Assembly (NCBI GenBank): GCA_041658245.1
Contig: JBBAAM010000016.1
Span: 1-64,000, forward strand
Source of the DNA: Fen-1258 sp041658245
GTDB lineage: Bacteria > Bacteroidota > Ignavibacteria > Ignavibacteriales > Melioribacteraceae
Direction: 5' to 3'
Length of the DNA: 64,000 nt
Shown here: positions 35,499-43,888 of the stretch, one piece after another
How the letters are laid out: every line of letters starts with the position of its first letter
Position numbering within the stretch: position 1 is the stretch's first letter
Made by a program: the position numbers and the translations under genes
The notes under the pieces: generated by a model
The model's database searches: none
Told to the model about the DNA's origin: nothing
The model's input: the letters and a program-made list of their open reading frames with translations, nothing else

Positions 35499-36646
35499 AA
35501 AAGACCTATTTCAAATATATCTCACCTTTTATTTTCTTACTTCTTTTAAACTGCACTCAGCCAATTGCCTTTAAGAATATGATTGTCGGCGGCTCAGGCT
35601 ATTTTATGTTTGGAAAAGGTCCCGAAAGAGATTTTTTCCAGAATAAATCAATTAAAGACAGCATAATATTAAAATGGTCTGCTGAAACAAGCGGAAGTCA
35701 AGCCAATACATCTGTAGTTATTTATGATAATATCCTTTTCGTTGGAGATCTATCCGGTAAGTTATATGCCTTCGATAGAACTTCAGGAAAAATGTTCGGT
35801 TATGAAAAGTATTCCGGCTCAATTTCAATTACTCCTGTCGTTAATAATTTAAGAGTATTTTTTCTACTCAATCAGTTAAATGAAAAATATTCAGTACTTA
35901 AGATATTTGATTACCTCAATGGAAATGTTTTATTAGAATCAAAGATTTCCGGCAGCGTTCAAAATGAAATGATAAAATTGAATGATGGAATTGTTGTACT
36001 TACAGACCAAGGGGAAATTATAAAATTTAATTTTATCGGCTCTAGGGAGTGGAGCGTAAATACAAAAGTTTCTACAAAATCTTCACCGGCTTCAAACGGA
36101 GATTTAATTCTCTTTGGAAATGAAAAAGGGGAGTTGATCGCTGTTTCATCTAATATTGGTAAAATAAAATATAGAATGAATATAAGTAATGGCATTGAAG
36201 GAGATTTTTCGATAGAAGGAGATTATGCTTACTTTGGGGATAACAACGGGAAATTATTTTGTGTCTCTGTTAATGAAGGTAGAATTGTTTGGACTGTTGA
36301 TACAAAAAGTAAAATCCTTTCTACTCCGGTTATGAATGATGATAAAGTATTTGTTGGAAATCTTGGCGGAGAAATATTTTGTATCAATAAATCATCGGGA
36401 AAGCTAATTTGGAAAATAGAGACTGGCGGAGTGATTAACACAACTCCTGCACTTTTCAAAAATTATCTTGTTCAACCTGATCTGAATAGAAAAATTTATT
36501 TTATTGATACTAACAACGGAGAGATAACTAAAACTTATGATTTTGAAAAGAGAGTTAAACTTTCTCCGGTTTATTACGATGGCATTTTATATTTAGGTGC
36601 CGATAAAGGAATAATTAATGCGTATCAGATCTCAATTAAAGAATAA
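35486..36646 (+). CDS. BamB-like PQQ-repeat beta-propeller lipoprotein
   Basis: 386 residues. A lipoprotein signal (FIFLLLLNC, Cys23) is followed by seven or so PQQ-type blades with the recurring pattern (V/I)VYDNILFVGDLSGKLYAFDRTSGK, then DNNGKLFCVSVNEGRIVW and FVGNLGGEIFCINKSSGKLIW. BamB is the lipoprotein of the outer-membrane assembly machine and has this fold. Its frame overlaps the end of the Omp85-like fusion gene by 13 bases, which suggests a partner for that barrel. It is also possible that it binds a cofactor or protein unrelated to assembly. Confidence 0.75.
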   Translation: MGFLKKTYFKYISPFIFLLLLNCTQPIAFKNMIVGGSGYFMFGKGPERDFFQNKSIKDSIILKWSAETSGSQANTSVVIYDNILFVGDLSGKLYAFDRTSGKMFGYEKYSGSISITPVVNNLRVFFLLNQLNEKYSVLKIFDYLNGNVLLESKISGSVQNEMIKLNDGIVVLTDQGEIIKFNFIGSREWSVNTKVSTKSSPASNGDLILFGNEKGELIAVSSNIGKIKYRMNISNGIEGDFSIEGDYAYFGDNNGKLFCVSVNEGRIVWTVDTKSKILSTPVMNDDKVFVGNLGGEIFCINKSSGKLIWKIETGGVINTTPALFKNYLVQPDLNRKIYFIDTNNGEITKTYDFEKRVKLSPVYYDGILYLGADKGIINAYQISIKE

Positions 36647-37223
36647 CAATATCGCACTAAAGCTGATTACTATTATTATAATTTCTTCTGTAAGCTGTAT
36701 TGCTCAAGACTGTAAAAGCAAAGTTGAAATTATTACCAACAATTCTGATGCCCGCATTTATATTGATTCATTATTTATTGCGAAAGAGAAAGCTGAAATC
36801 AATCTTACTAAAGGAAACCATTTTTTATTTATTCAAGATTCTTCCTTAAAGTGGGGCAAGAAAAATATTTCCGATACTCTTAGAATTGCTGAGTGCGATA
36901 AAGATTATCATTTCAGCTATGATATGAAACAGACTGAATATCCTTCCTTTCAACCAAATATTTATGAATATATAAATAAAAACAAAACAGAAAATTTCTT
37001 CAGCTCAGGTACATTTAAGATTTTGATTGGAAGTGCAGCGGTTCTGGGTGGAGTTGCTGCATATTTCAAGATTAAAGCTGATAGAAAATATGATGATTAT
37101 CTTCAAACAAAAAATCGCTCCACACTTGATGAAGTAGATCGTCTTGATCTATACAGCGGAATAGCATTCGGGCTACTTCAAATTAATTTTGGTTATTTGA
37201 TATATAAATTTCTCACCGATTAA
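36618..37223 (+). CDS. Secreted/membrane protein with PEGA-like domain
   Basis: 201 residues; overlaps the preceding propeller gene by 29 bases. A signal or anchor segment (ALKLITIIIISSVSCIAQ) precedes a PEGA-like fold (about 34-95: VEIITNNSDARIYIDSLFIAKEKAEINLTKGNHFLFI). Two hydrophobic stretches follow near 132-152 and 181-200. PEGA domains are common in surface or S-layer-associated proteins. It ends the operon that began at 27618; no terminator is obvious after it. Confidence 0.55.
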   Translation: MRIRSQLKNNNIALKLITIIIISSVSCIAQDCKSKVEIITNNSDARIYIDSLFIAKEKAEINLTKGNHFLFIQDSSLKWGKKNISDTLRIAECDKDYHFSYDMKQTEYPSFQPNIYEYINKNKTENFFSSGTFKILIGSAAVLGGVAAYFKIKADRKYDDYLQTKNRSTLDEVDRLDLYSGIAFGLLQINFGYLIYKFLTD

Positions 37224-37298
37224 TTTTTGTAAAGATTTGTTTGTAAGCAGTCTATAAGTTTTAGGGTCAGAATAAACATTTAATAACTCATTGTTAGA

Positions 37299-37619
37299 AT
37301 GACAAAATACAAAGAAATATTCCGCATAGAGTCTACAAGATTAAAAGAATGGGATTACTCAAACCCATGGTGGTATTATGTAACAATAAATACGAAAAAT
37401 CATATTAGTTATTTTTGTAAAGTTAATAATGGGAAAGTTGATTTAATTGAAATTGGAAATTGTGCAAAGAAACTTTGGGAAGAAATTCCAAATCATTTTC
37501 AGAATATTGAATTGGATTATTTTGTAATAATGCCAAATCATATACATGGAATTATCATTATTAATCCAGTAGTAAAGACTAATAATAATTCAGATGTAAA
37601 GACGCCATCTTTATTTTAG
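37299..37619 (+). pseudogene. REP-associated tyrosine transposase (RAYT) remnant
   Basis: 106 residues from the N-terminal half of a Y1/IS200-like REP transposase. YYVTINTKNHISYF and the metal-binding HUH motif in FVIMPNHIHGIIIIN are present. The frame stops in the linker (KTNNNSDVKTPSLF) before the helix expected to carry the catalytic Tyr, so the enzyme should be inactive. The stop lies inside a perfect 9-bp inverted repeat at 37612-37685. RAYTs are domesticated IS200 relatives that act on REP palindromes. Confidence 0.75.
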
Positions 37620-37685
37620 CAGAATCATAATTAATGATGGCATCTTAATCAAGCCAATTCTGCTTAGCATAACCCCGCTAAAATA
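37612..37685. repeat. Inverted repeat / REP-like hairpin complex
   Basis: TATTTTAGC at 37612-37620 is the exact reverse complement of GCTAAAATA at 37677-37685. Nested inside, AGCAGAAT (37618-37625) pairs with ATTCTGCT (37657-37664), overlapping the outer stem by three bases. The centre ATTAATGATGGCATCTTAAT is an imperfect palindrome. The element abuts the truncated REP transposase, so it may be a REP/BIME-like target or the scar of its loss. Nothing else is seen between here and the respiratory operon apart from the sites listed next. Confidence 0.5.
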
Positions 37686-37728
37686 TTTCATTATTATAAT
37701 TTACCATGAAGTTCAATCATCTTTTTTT

Positions 37729-37755
37729 TGACGGAATTCCGGTTACTGACGGAAT
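37729..37755 (+). promoter_or_regulatory. Candidate upstream activator sites (direct repeat)
   Basis: TGACGGAAT occurs at 37729-37737 and again at 37747-37755, an 18-base period, and a 10-bp palindrome CGGAATTCCG lies at 37732-37741. The pair sits 116-142 bases before the start point expected from the sigma-54-like element at 37846. That is where NtrC-type activators bind. A similar motif precedes the porin-nap operon at 43889-43905. Confidence 0.35.
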
Positions 37756-37845
37756 AACACCATCTATATAATTACAAATGATAATCTGCTTTCCGCTTTT
37801 TAATCTAAAAAAAGCCAATCCTACAAAATCTTATTAAATATTGCA

Positions 37846-37860
37846 TGGCATTATTATTGA
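37846..37860 (+). promoter_or_regulatory. Sigma-54-like promoter before the Rieske operon
   Basis: TGGCAT, five bases, TTGA: correct -24/-12 spacing against the sigma-54 consensus TGGCAC-N5-TTGC, with mismatches at position 6 and at the -12 C. The predicted start would fall near 37871, about 40 bases before the ATG. A sigma-54 activator gene lies downstream at 42522, which makes this plausible but unproven. Confidence 0.4.
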
Positions 37861-37911
37861 AAAAAGTAACGATAAAAATGATTTGTCTTTTCAAGTAATT
37901 ACGAGGAGAAT

Positions 37912-38385
37912 ATGCTAGTTGAAAAAATAAAATTCTTAACACGTAGGGAGTTTTTGGAAAAAATATTTTTGCGTGGTGGTTTGATAGCCGGTTTAATAGC
38001 GGGAATTCTGTTACTTAAAAATGGAATTTCATTCCTCTTTCCCCCAATACAAAAAGGCGAAGCACAAAAGTTATTAATAGCAAGAACCAATGAAATTGAG
38101 GTTGGAAAAGCCAAAGAGTTTCAGATTAGCGAGAAATCGTTTTTTATGGTCAAGACTGAATCCGGGATGAAAGTATATTCTGCCATTTGTCCACATTTGG
38201 GGTGTAAAATTAAATGGGAACAATATCGCAATCGTTTTTATTGCCCTTGTCACCAGGGAGTCTTTGATGTGGAAGGGAAAGTATTAAGCGGACCACCTCC
38301 CCGACCACTTGATGAATTCAGAGTTGAAATAAAAAATAATTTAGTTTATATGTGGCTCGATGAAAACCAAGGAATTATTGCATGA
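37912..38385 (+). CDS. Rieske 2Fe-2S protein (QcrA-like)
   Basis: 157 residues. A twin-arginine segment (TRREFLEK) and one membrane helix (about 20-37) form an uncleaved Tat-type anchor. The Rieske site is complete: CPHLGC (Cys93, His95) and CPCH (Cys111, His114) as cluster ligands, Cys98-Cys113 as the disulfide. It should take electrons from quinol in a cytochrome bc-type complex on the periplasmic side. It is coupled by an ATGA to the cytochrome b gene. No cytochrome c1 or f gene follows; a multiheme cytochrome takes that place. Confidence 0.92.
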   Translation: MLVEKIKFLTRREFLEKIFLRGGLIAGLIAGILLLKNGISFLFPPIQKGEAQKLLIARTNEIEVGKAKEFQISEKSFFMVKTESGMKVYSAICPHLGCKIKWEQYRNRFYCPCHQGVFDVEGKVLSGPPPRPLDEFRVEIKNNLVYMWLDENQGIIA

Positions 38386-39425
38386 TAGATAAAACTAAAG
38401 CATGGTTGAAAGAAAGAATTCTCCTCGATAAAAAAAAATCTTCAGAAATAGTGGAAAAAGTATTAAAAGAGCCAATACCAAAGCACATGAAAAATTGGTT
38501 CTACGCAATTGGAGCTACGCCCCTCTTACTTTTTCTTTTTCAGATTATAACCGGAATATTACTAACCTTCTATTATGTTCCATCACCTGAGGGCGCCTAT
38601 GAAAGTGTAAGACATATTACTCAAGATGTACAAATGGGTTTTTGGATAAGAGGACTGCATCGTTGGGCTTCTAATTTCATGGTCATTGCCATGATGCTTC
38701 ATATTGTGAGAGTATTTTTCACTAGAGGATATAGAAAACCGAGAGAATTGAATTGGATAATTGGCATCTTAATGTTGATCACAACGCTTGGATTATGTTT
38801 CACCGGTTACTCTTTGGTTTTCAATCAACTTTCATATTGGGCTGCAACTGTTGGAACAAATATGATAAAAGAAATACCTCTTGTTGGAGAAACGATTTTG
38901 AGGTTTTTGCGGGGAGGAACTGAAGTTTCAGGAAACACACTTACGAGGTTTTATAATTTACATATGGGGTTATTACCGACGATTCTTTTTGTACTTATCG
39001 TTGTACACATAGTATTTGTTAGAATTCATGGTGTTTCAAAACTTGAAGAACATGAAGAAAGTTATCCGTTTTATCCCGAACATTTTTATCACACCGTAGT
39101 TATTGTATTATTTCTTTTAATTACACTTAGTGCATTAACTGTAATATTACCACCCGGAATAGGAGAACCTGCTAATCCAAGCGTTACACCCCCACACATT
39201 AAGCCCGAGTGGTACTTTTTTGCTGTTTATTCAATCTTAAAAATTTTCCCTTTACGGATTGGAATTTATTTATCAATAGCCGTATTGATTGTTGCAACCT
39301 TCTGGCCATTTATTGATGAATACATGCAAGCTAGATGGCCCAAAATAAAAATAAATTATTGGGTTGGTTCATTGGTTATAATTTTGTTTTTAATCTTTAC
39401 AGTAGTTGAAATCATCGTAACTTAA
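38382..39425 (+). CDS. Cytochrome b of a bc/b6f-type quinol oxidising complex
   Basis: 347 residues, about eight helices, with the b6 and subunit-IV portions in one chain. Heme ligand pairs are H-x13-H (GLHRW...MLHIVRV) and H-x14-H (NLHMGL...VVHIVF). The x14 spacing is that of b6-type rather than bc1-type cytochromes. The quinol-site motif reads PEWYF (KPEWYFFAVYSIL). It should oxidise quinol together with the Rieske protein and pass electrons outward. It is immediately followed by the octaheme cytochrome gene after 27 bases. Confidence 0.93.
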   Translation: MIDKTKAWLKERILLDKKKSSEIVEKVLKEPIPKHMKNWFYAIGATPLLLFLFQIITGILLTFYYVPSPEGAYESVRHITQDVQMGFWIRGLHRWASNFMVIAMMLHIVRVFFTRGYRKPRELNWIIGILMLITTLGLCFTGYSLVFNQLSYWAATVGTNMIKEIPLVGETILRFLRGGTEVSGNTLTRFYNLHMGLLPTILFVLIVVHIVFVRIHGVSKLEEHEESYPFYPEHFYHTVVIVLFLLITLSALTVILPPGIGEPANPSVTPPHIKPEWYFFAVYSILKIFPLRIGIYLSIAVLIVATFWPFIDEYMQARWPKIKINYWVGSLVIILFLIFTVVEIIVT

Positions 39426-39452
39426 AAAAAATTAAAAAGGCGGAGACAATAT

Positions 39453-41063
39453 ATGGCTGAACAGGATTCCCTAAAAACACAGCGACTCATAGTTGGTGTA
39501 TTCAGTATTCTACTTGTTGTTGTGCTTATAATTGTTGCTGGTGTGGAAATGAAACAAACTCAAAGCACAAAACTAGCTGCTGTTATCAGCGGTGATAATA
39601 AGAGATGTGTAGATTGCCACACAAATAAGGGAATGGCGGTCAAGGCAATTGATGCATGGAAAGAGAGCGTTCATGCACAACAAAATATTGGGTGCTTAGA
39701 TTGCCACAAGGCGAATAAAGATGACTTTGATGCATTTTACTGTCCCGAAAGTGATCTGCTTGTTGCAAGACATCCAACACCAAAAGATTGTGCGGAATGT
39801 CATGAACAGGAAGTAAAAGAATTTGCAGATAGCAAGCACGCACATCAATTTTGGTTAATAAAAAATGCAGATCGTGCAGTATTTGAACCAACTATTGCGA
39901 CCAGAAATGGATGTGAACAATGCCATCAAATCGGTAATGTTTGGCCGGATAAATCAGTAGGTGAATGCGATGCCTGTCATCCCAAACATACTTTCAGCAA
40001 AGCTGTAGCTCGCCAACCGGAAACTTGTGGCGAATGTCATATTGGGCCTGACCATCCCCAAATTGAAATGTATCTTGAGTCCAAACATGGAAATATTTTT
40101 AGAGCGACGGAAAAGAATTTGAATTTGAATTATTCAACGCTCAATAATGAACCAATTCCTATTGAAGTCCCGGTTTGTACAACGTGTCATATGGATGGAA
40201 ATGAAACTCAGCCGTTTACTCACAATGTAAGCGCACGATTAGCGCTCGAATCTCAAGCACCTTGGTCCTTTAGAACAGTTTGGGATCAGGAAAATTTGGG
40301 TGATTGGAAAGTAAAAAGAACGAGAATGGAATCAATATGTAAAAGCTGTCACGCACCGGATTTTGTTGAAACATATCTTCTTACAGCCGACTTAGCAAAT
40401 CTACAGTATAATGAAATTAGAAGATATTTTGTTTATTGGACAAAGAAATTAACTGCAAATGGCACAATAGCAACCCTCAAAGCCAACGGAAAGGAATATT
40501 CCGATCCGGTACTTAATGGTTGGGATGAAGAACCAGAAGAATTAATGTATAATGCTTGGCACCACGAAGGCAGAAGATTTAGAATGGGCGCGCTCATGAT
40601 GGCTGCCGATTATACTCAATGGCATGGTATCTGGGAAATTCAACAAGACTTAGCAAAACTAATTACTTGGGCAGCAGAACATGGTGATAATGAAGCCCAA
40701 AAATGGGTGAAGTCTACTGATCCAGCAAAATTCTTCCCATATGCAATTTATGATTTTCCCGGAAGTGCTTGGGGAATTAATGTTCTTTCTAACACTACCC
40801 CATTCTTATATAAGAACTTCTCGGATTATTGGGATCGAGCATATAAGAACGTCGAAGCAGTATTTAAAGAAGGACTGTTATCAGAAAAACAATGGAAGTT
40901 ATGGGAGAAACGATACAAAAACAAGGAGTATTATCTAGGCACAAAGTTTAAAGCCGATTCAATATTTAATTTCTATAAAAAAAGAGATAGCATTGACACA
41001 AAAGCTTTCCAGGATCAAGCTGTTAAACTAAAGCTACCAGGTCAACCCTTTTATAAGAAGTGA
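39453..41063 (+). CDS. Octaheme cytochrome c, hydroxylamine oxidoreductase (HAO) family
   Basis: 536 residues with an N-terminal membrane anchor (about 12-31) and eight CxxCH heme motifs starting at residues 52, 81, 113, 154, 172, 192, 242 and 296. The heme-free C-terminal part contains HHEGRRF and DYTQWHG (Tyr387), resembling the HAO helical domain where the catalytic-heme Tyr crosslink occurs in oxidising enzymes. HAO relatives either oxidise hydroxylamine or reduce nitrite or hydroxylamine. Co-transcription with Rieske and cytochrome b suggests electrons arrive from quinol, which favours reduction. Confidence is high for the family, lower for direction. Confidence 0.88.
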   Translation: MAEQDSLKTQRLIVGVFSILLVVVLIIVAGVEMKQTQSTKLAAVISGDNKRCVDCHTNKGMAVKAIDAWKESVHAQQNIGCLDCHKANKDDFDAFYCPESDLLVARHPTPKDCAECHEQEVKEFADSKHAHQFWLIKNADRAVFEPTIATRNGCEQCHQIGNVWPDKSVGECDACHPKHTFSKAVARQPETCGECHIGPDHPQIEMYLESKHGNIFRATEKNLNLNYSTLNNEPIPIEVPVCTTCHMDGNETQPFTHNVSARLALESQAPWSFRTVWDQENLGDWKVKRTRMESICKSCHAPDFVETYLLTADLANLQYNEIRRYFVYWTKKLTANGTIATLKANGKEYSDPVLNGWDEEPEELMYNAWHHEGRRFRMGALMMAADYTQWHGIWEIQQDLAKLITWAAEHGDNEAQKWVKSTDPAKFFPYAIYDFPGSAWGINVLSNTTPFLYKNFSDYWDRAYKNVEAVFKEGLLSEKQWKLWEKRYKNKEYYLGTKFKADSIFNFYKKRDSIDTKAFQDQAVKLKLPGQPFYKK

Positions 41064-41090
41064 GTTCCTAAGGTTGCGTTGTTTTATAAA

Positions 41091-41119
41091 AAGCCCCGCA
41101 GTGAAATGCGGGGTTTTTT
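41091..41119 (+). terminator. Intrinsic terminator after the octaheme gene
   Basis: CCCCGCA (41094-41100), loop GTGAAA, TGCGGGG (41107-41113), then six T. Upstream A residues (41091-41092) extend pairing with the T-run. It closes the Rieske-cytb-octaheme operon and separates it from the kinase gene. Confidence 0.92.
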
Positions 41120-41316
41120 ATTAAATGTTTCGTTCTGAAAAAAATATTAACGGATTGACACAAAACCATAAAATTAAAGATAGCCGCAAAAGGGAGATTT
41201 TATTCTTATTATTTTATAATCCTTTTAGATTTCTTTATCTTTAAACATCAAGAGTGATTTTTATGTATCATTTTTCTGATTTACTTTTTTCTAGTTAATA
41301 TCAAGGCGGAGGCAAT

Positions 41317-42525
41317 ATGCCGGACTCAAATTTATGTACCAAGGAAACATTGGTGGAAATATTAGATAGCTTAAATATTGGAGTTATATATATTGATAAA
41401 GAAGGCTGCTTTTCTTTTATAAATAAGGCAGGAGAAGAAATTAGAAAGCTTAGAGGCGAAGACAAAATTGGCAGTTCTATTTTGAATTGTCATTCTAAGC
41501 AAATGCAACAGCGAGTTATGGAGGATTTGGAATCTTTTAGGCAAGGTGATTATTCATCCCGTCATAAAATGCTTCATTTAAAAGAAAAATATTTTGACAA
41601 CACCTACAATGTTGTAAAAGATAAAGAAGAAGATTTTAAGGGTGTTGTTTTAGTAAGTCAGGATGTTTCAGAAAAGGAAAAACTTTCAGAAGAATTAAAA
41701 AAGACTAATGAGCAGCTCGAAAAGATAGTTAGCGAACGAACAGCAGAAATTGAGAGGACGTATAACGAACTAAAAATTGCACAGCTTCAGCTAATGCAGA
41801 CTGAAAAGATGGCGGCAATCGGGCAGTTCGTATCCGGCGTTGCTCACGAGATTAACAATCCATTGGATGGTATTCAAAATTGTATTCGAATGGTATTATC
41901 TGACATCGAAGACAAATCGCAAATTCAAAATTATTTATTACTTGCGCTTGAAGGATTATTCAAAATAGAAATATTGGTAAGGCAACTTTTAGACTTTGCG
42001 AGACCTCATTCTTTTGAAAAAGAAGAATTAGAGGTAAAAGAAATATTGGAAGCATCTCTTCAGCATAGTATCTACAAATTAAAAGAGAATAATATCACTT
42101 TAGAAAATAACTTTGGAAGAGGTGTAGAGAATATCCTTGGAGACAGGCATTATTTAAGCCAGGTATTTGTTAACCTTTTTCTCAATGCATGCGACGCAAT
42201 GCCCAATGGCGGGAAATTAATAATTACAACAGAGAACATCGAGAACAATTACGTAATGGTTAAAGTAAAAGATACCGGAATTGGAATACCAAAAGAAAAC
42301 CTGAATAAAATTTTTGATCCTTTCTTTACTACAAAGCAAAAAAATAAAGGAACGGGGCTTGGTTTATATCTAAGCTATAATGTACTCCACGAACACGGCG
42401 CAAAAGTTTTTGTTAAGAGCAAAATAAATAAGGGAACAGAATTTACAATTTCATTTCCCGCGATTGAAAACTCTGCAATTAAAAACGAAATATTCACTGT
42501 ATCAGAAAACATAAGCAACAAATGA
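41317..42525 (+). CDS. Cytoplasmic PAS-domain sensor histidine kinase (NtrB-like)
   Basis: 402 residues, no membrane helix. The PAS domain (about 10-118) carries a GSSILNCHS motif of the type seen in PAS_10/DUF438-like proteins. A coiled coil (about 118-160) leads to the HisKA domain with His177 in VSGVAHEINNPLDGIQN. The ATPase domain has the N box LFLNACDAMPNGG, VKDTGIGIP and GTGLGLYLS. It should phosphorylate the adjacent sigma-54 activator, to which it is coupled by an ATGA. Being soluble, it probably senses an internal redox or ligand signal. A GGCGGAGG site precedes the ATG. Confidence 0.92.
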   Translation: MPDSNLCTKETLVEILDSLNIGVIYIDKEGCFSFINKAGEEIRKLRGEDKIGSSILNCHSKQMQQRVMEDLESFRQGDYSSRHKMLHLKEKYFDNTYNVVKDKEEDFKGVVLVSQDVSEKEKLSEELKKTNEQLEKIVSERTAEIERTYNELKIAQLQLMQTEKMAAIGQFVSGVAHEINNPLDGIQNCIRMVLSDIEDKSQIQNYLLLALEGLFKIEILVRQLLDFARPHSFEKEELEVKEILEASLQHSIYKLKENNITLENNFGRGVENILGDRHYLSQVFVNLFLNACDAMPNGGKLIITTENIENNYVMVKVKDTGIGIPKENLNKIFDPFFTTKQKNKGTGLGLYLSYNVLHEHGAKVFVKSKINKGTEFTISFPAIENSAIKNEIFTVSENISNK

Positions 42526-43871
42526 AAATTATAATAATAGAAGATGAAAAGACAAAGCGCATTACTATGAATGATGCACTCATTAAAGACGGGTATAATG
42601 TTGAGTCGTTTGAAGATCCGGTTGTTGCAATTAACTACCTGAAAGAATCGGAAATTGATCTTGTTATTACTGATATCCGGCTACCGCAGATGGATGGATT
42701 TGAAGTACTTCAAAAAGTAAAAGAGATGAATCAGAATATTGCTGTTGTGATGATGACGGCATTCGGCACAATCGAATCGGCAGTTGAAGCAATGAAATTA
42801 GGTGCTTATGATTATTTAACTAAACCATTTTCAACCGATCAATTACTGTTACTTGTTAAGAAGATTAGCCGGTTCAAAAAACTGGAAGAAGAAAACGTAT
42901 CGTTAAAAGAAAAATTTAAAGAGAGATATTCTTTTCATAACATCATCGGTAAATCAAAACCGATGCAGGATTTGTACGATCTTATCGAAACTATTTCATC
43001 AAGCGACGTTGCAGTATTGATAGAAGGAGGAAGTGGAACGGGAAAAGAAATGGTAGCCAATGCTATTCATTATAATAGTACGAGAAAAGACGGACCGTTT
43101 ATTAAATTAAGCTGCGCTTTACTTAATGAATCTTTGCTCGAAAGCGAATTGTTCGGACATGAAAAAGGGGCTTTTACCGGGGCAATAAAATTTAAGAAAG
43201 GTCGTTTTGAATTAGCCCATAGCGGAACAATATTTTTAGATGATGTAGATGATATTCCAATTTCCTCTCAAGTTAAACTTCTTAGGTTACTTCAGGAAAA
43301 AGAATTTGAAAGAGTAGGCGGCAACACAACCATTAAAACTGATGTTCGCTTTATCTGCGCTACAAAAGTTGATCTTTGGGAAAAAGTAAAGTTAAATCAA
43401 TTTAGAGAGGATTTATATTATAGACTAAGAGTTATCCCCGTTAAGCTACCGCCGCTTCGCGAGCGCAGAGAAGATATTCCTTTGTTAATCGATCATTTTT
43501 TAAAAAAGGTTGGCAAAACAAATTTATATTTCACCCCCGAAGCCATAGAACTTTTAACATCATACAATTGGCCCGGAAATGTGAGACAGTTGGAAAATTC
43601 AATTTATAGAATTACAGCACTTATTAAAGGCAAAGAAATTACTAAAGAGATGATTCCAAACGATTTAATTCTTCCGAAAGATGAAAAAACCGTTTTCGAC
43701 ATTAGCAAAGCAAATCAAATAAACCTTGATAAGATGATACAAGAAATTGAATTAAGCTCAATCAATTGGGCAGTTGAAAAGTCGGATCACAATCAATCTA
43801 AAGCCGCAGAATTACTTGGTATCAAAAGAACTACGCTTCGTGATAAAATGAAGAAATACAACCTTCTATAA
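42522..43871 (+). CDS. NtrC-family sigma-54-dependent response regulator
   Basis: 449 residues in three domains. The receiver has the phosphoacceptor Asp in LVITDIRLPQMDGFEV. The AAA+ domain has Walker A GGSGTGKE and the GAFTGA loop that contacts sigma-54 (GHEKGAFTGAIKF). The C-terminal Fis-type helix-turn-helix is NQSKAAELLGIKRTTLRDKM. It activates sigma-54 promoters from upstream sites. Sigma-54-like elements occur before the operons on both sides (37846 and 43992), which suggests it controls the octaheme and Nap clusters. Confidence 0.93.
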   Translation: MKIIIIEDEKTKRITMNDALIKDGYNVESFEDPVVAINYLKESEIDLVITDIRLPQMDGFEVLQKVKEMNQNIAVVMMTAFGTIESAVEAMKLGAYDYLTKPFSTDQLLLLVKKISRFKKLEEENVSLKEKFKERYSFHNIIGKSKPMQDLYDLIETISSSDVAVLIEGGSGTGKEMVANAIHYNSTRKDGPFIKLSCALLNESLLESELFGHEKGAFTGAIKFKKGRFELAHSGTIFLDDVDDIPISSQVKLLRLLQEKEFERVGGNTTIKTDVRFICATKVDLWEKVKLNQFREDLYYRLRVIPVKLPPLRERREDIPLLIDHFLKKVGKTNLYFTPEAIELLTSYNWPGNVRQLENSIYRITALIKGKEITKEMIPNDLILPKDEKTVFDISKANQINLDKMIQEIELSSINWAVEKSDHNQSKAAELLGIKRTTLRDKMKKYNLL

Positions 43872-43888
43872 ATCTGCAAAACCAAAGA

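Noticed and set aside
41155..41183. Sigma-70 promoter for the kinase gene
   Set aside because: TTGACA at 41155 has no acceptable -10 box at 16-18 bases.
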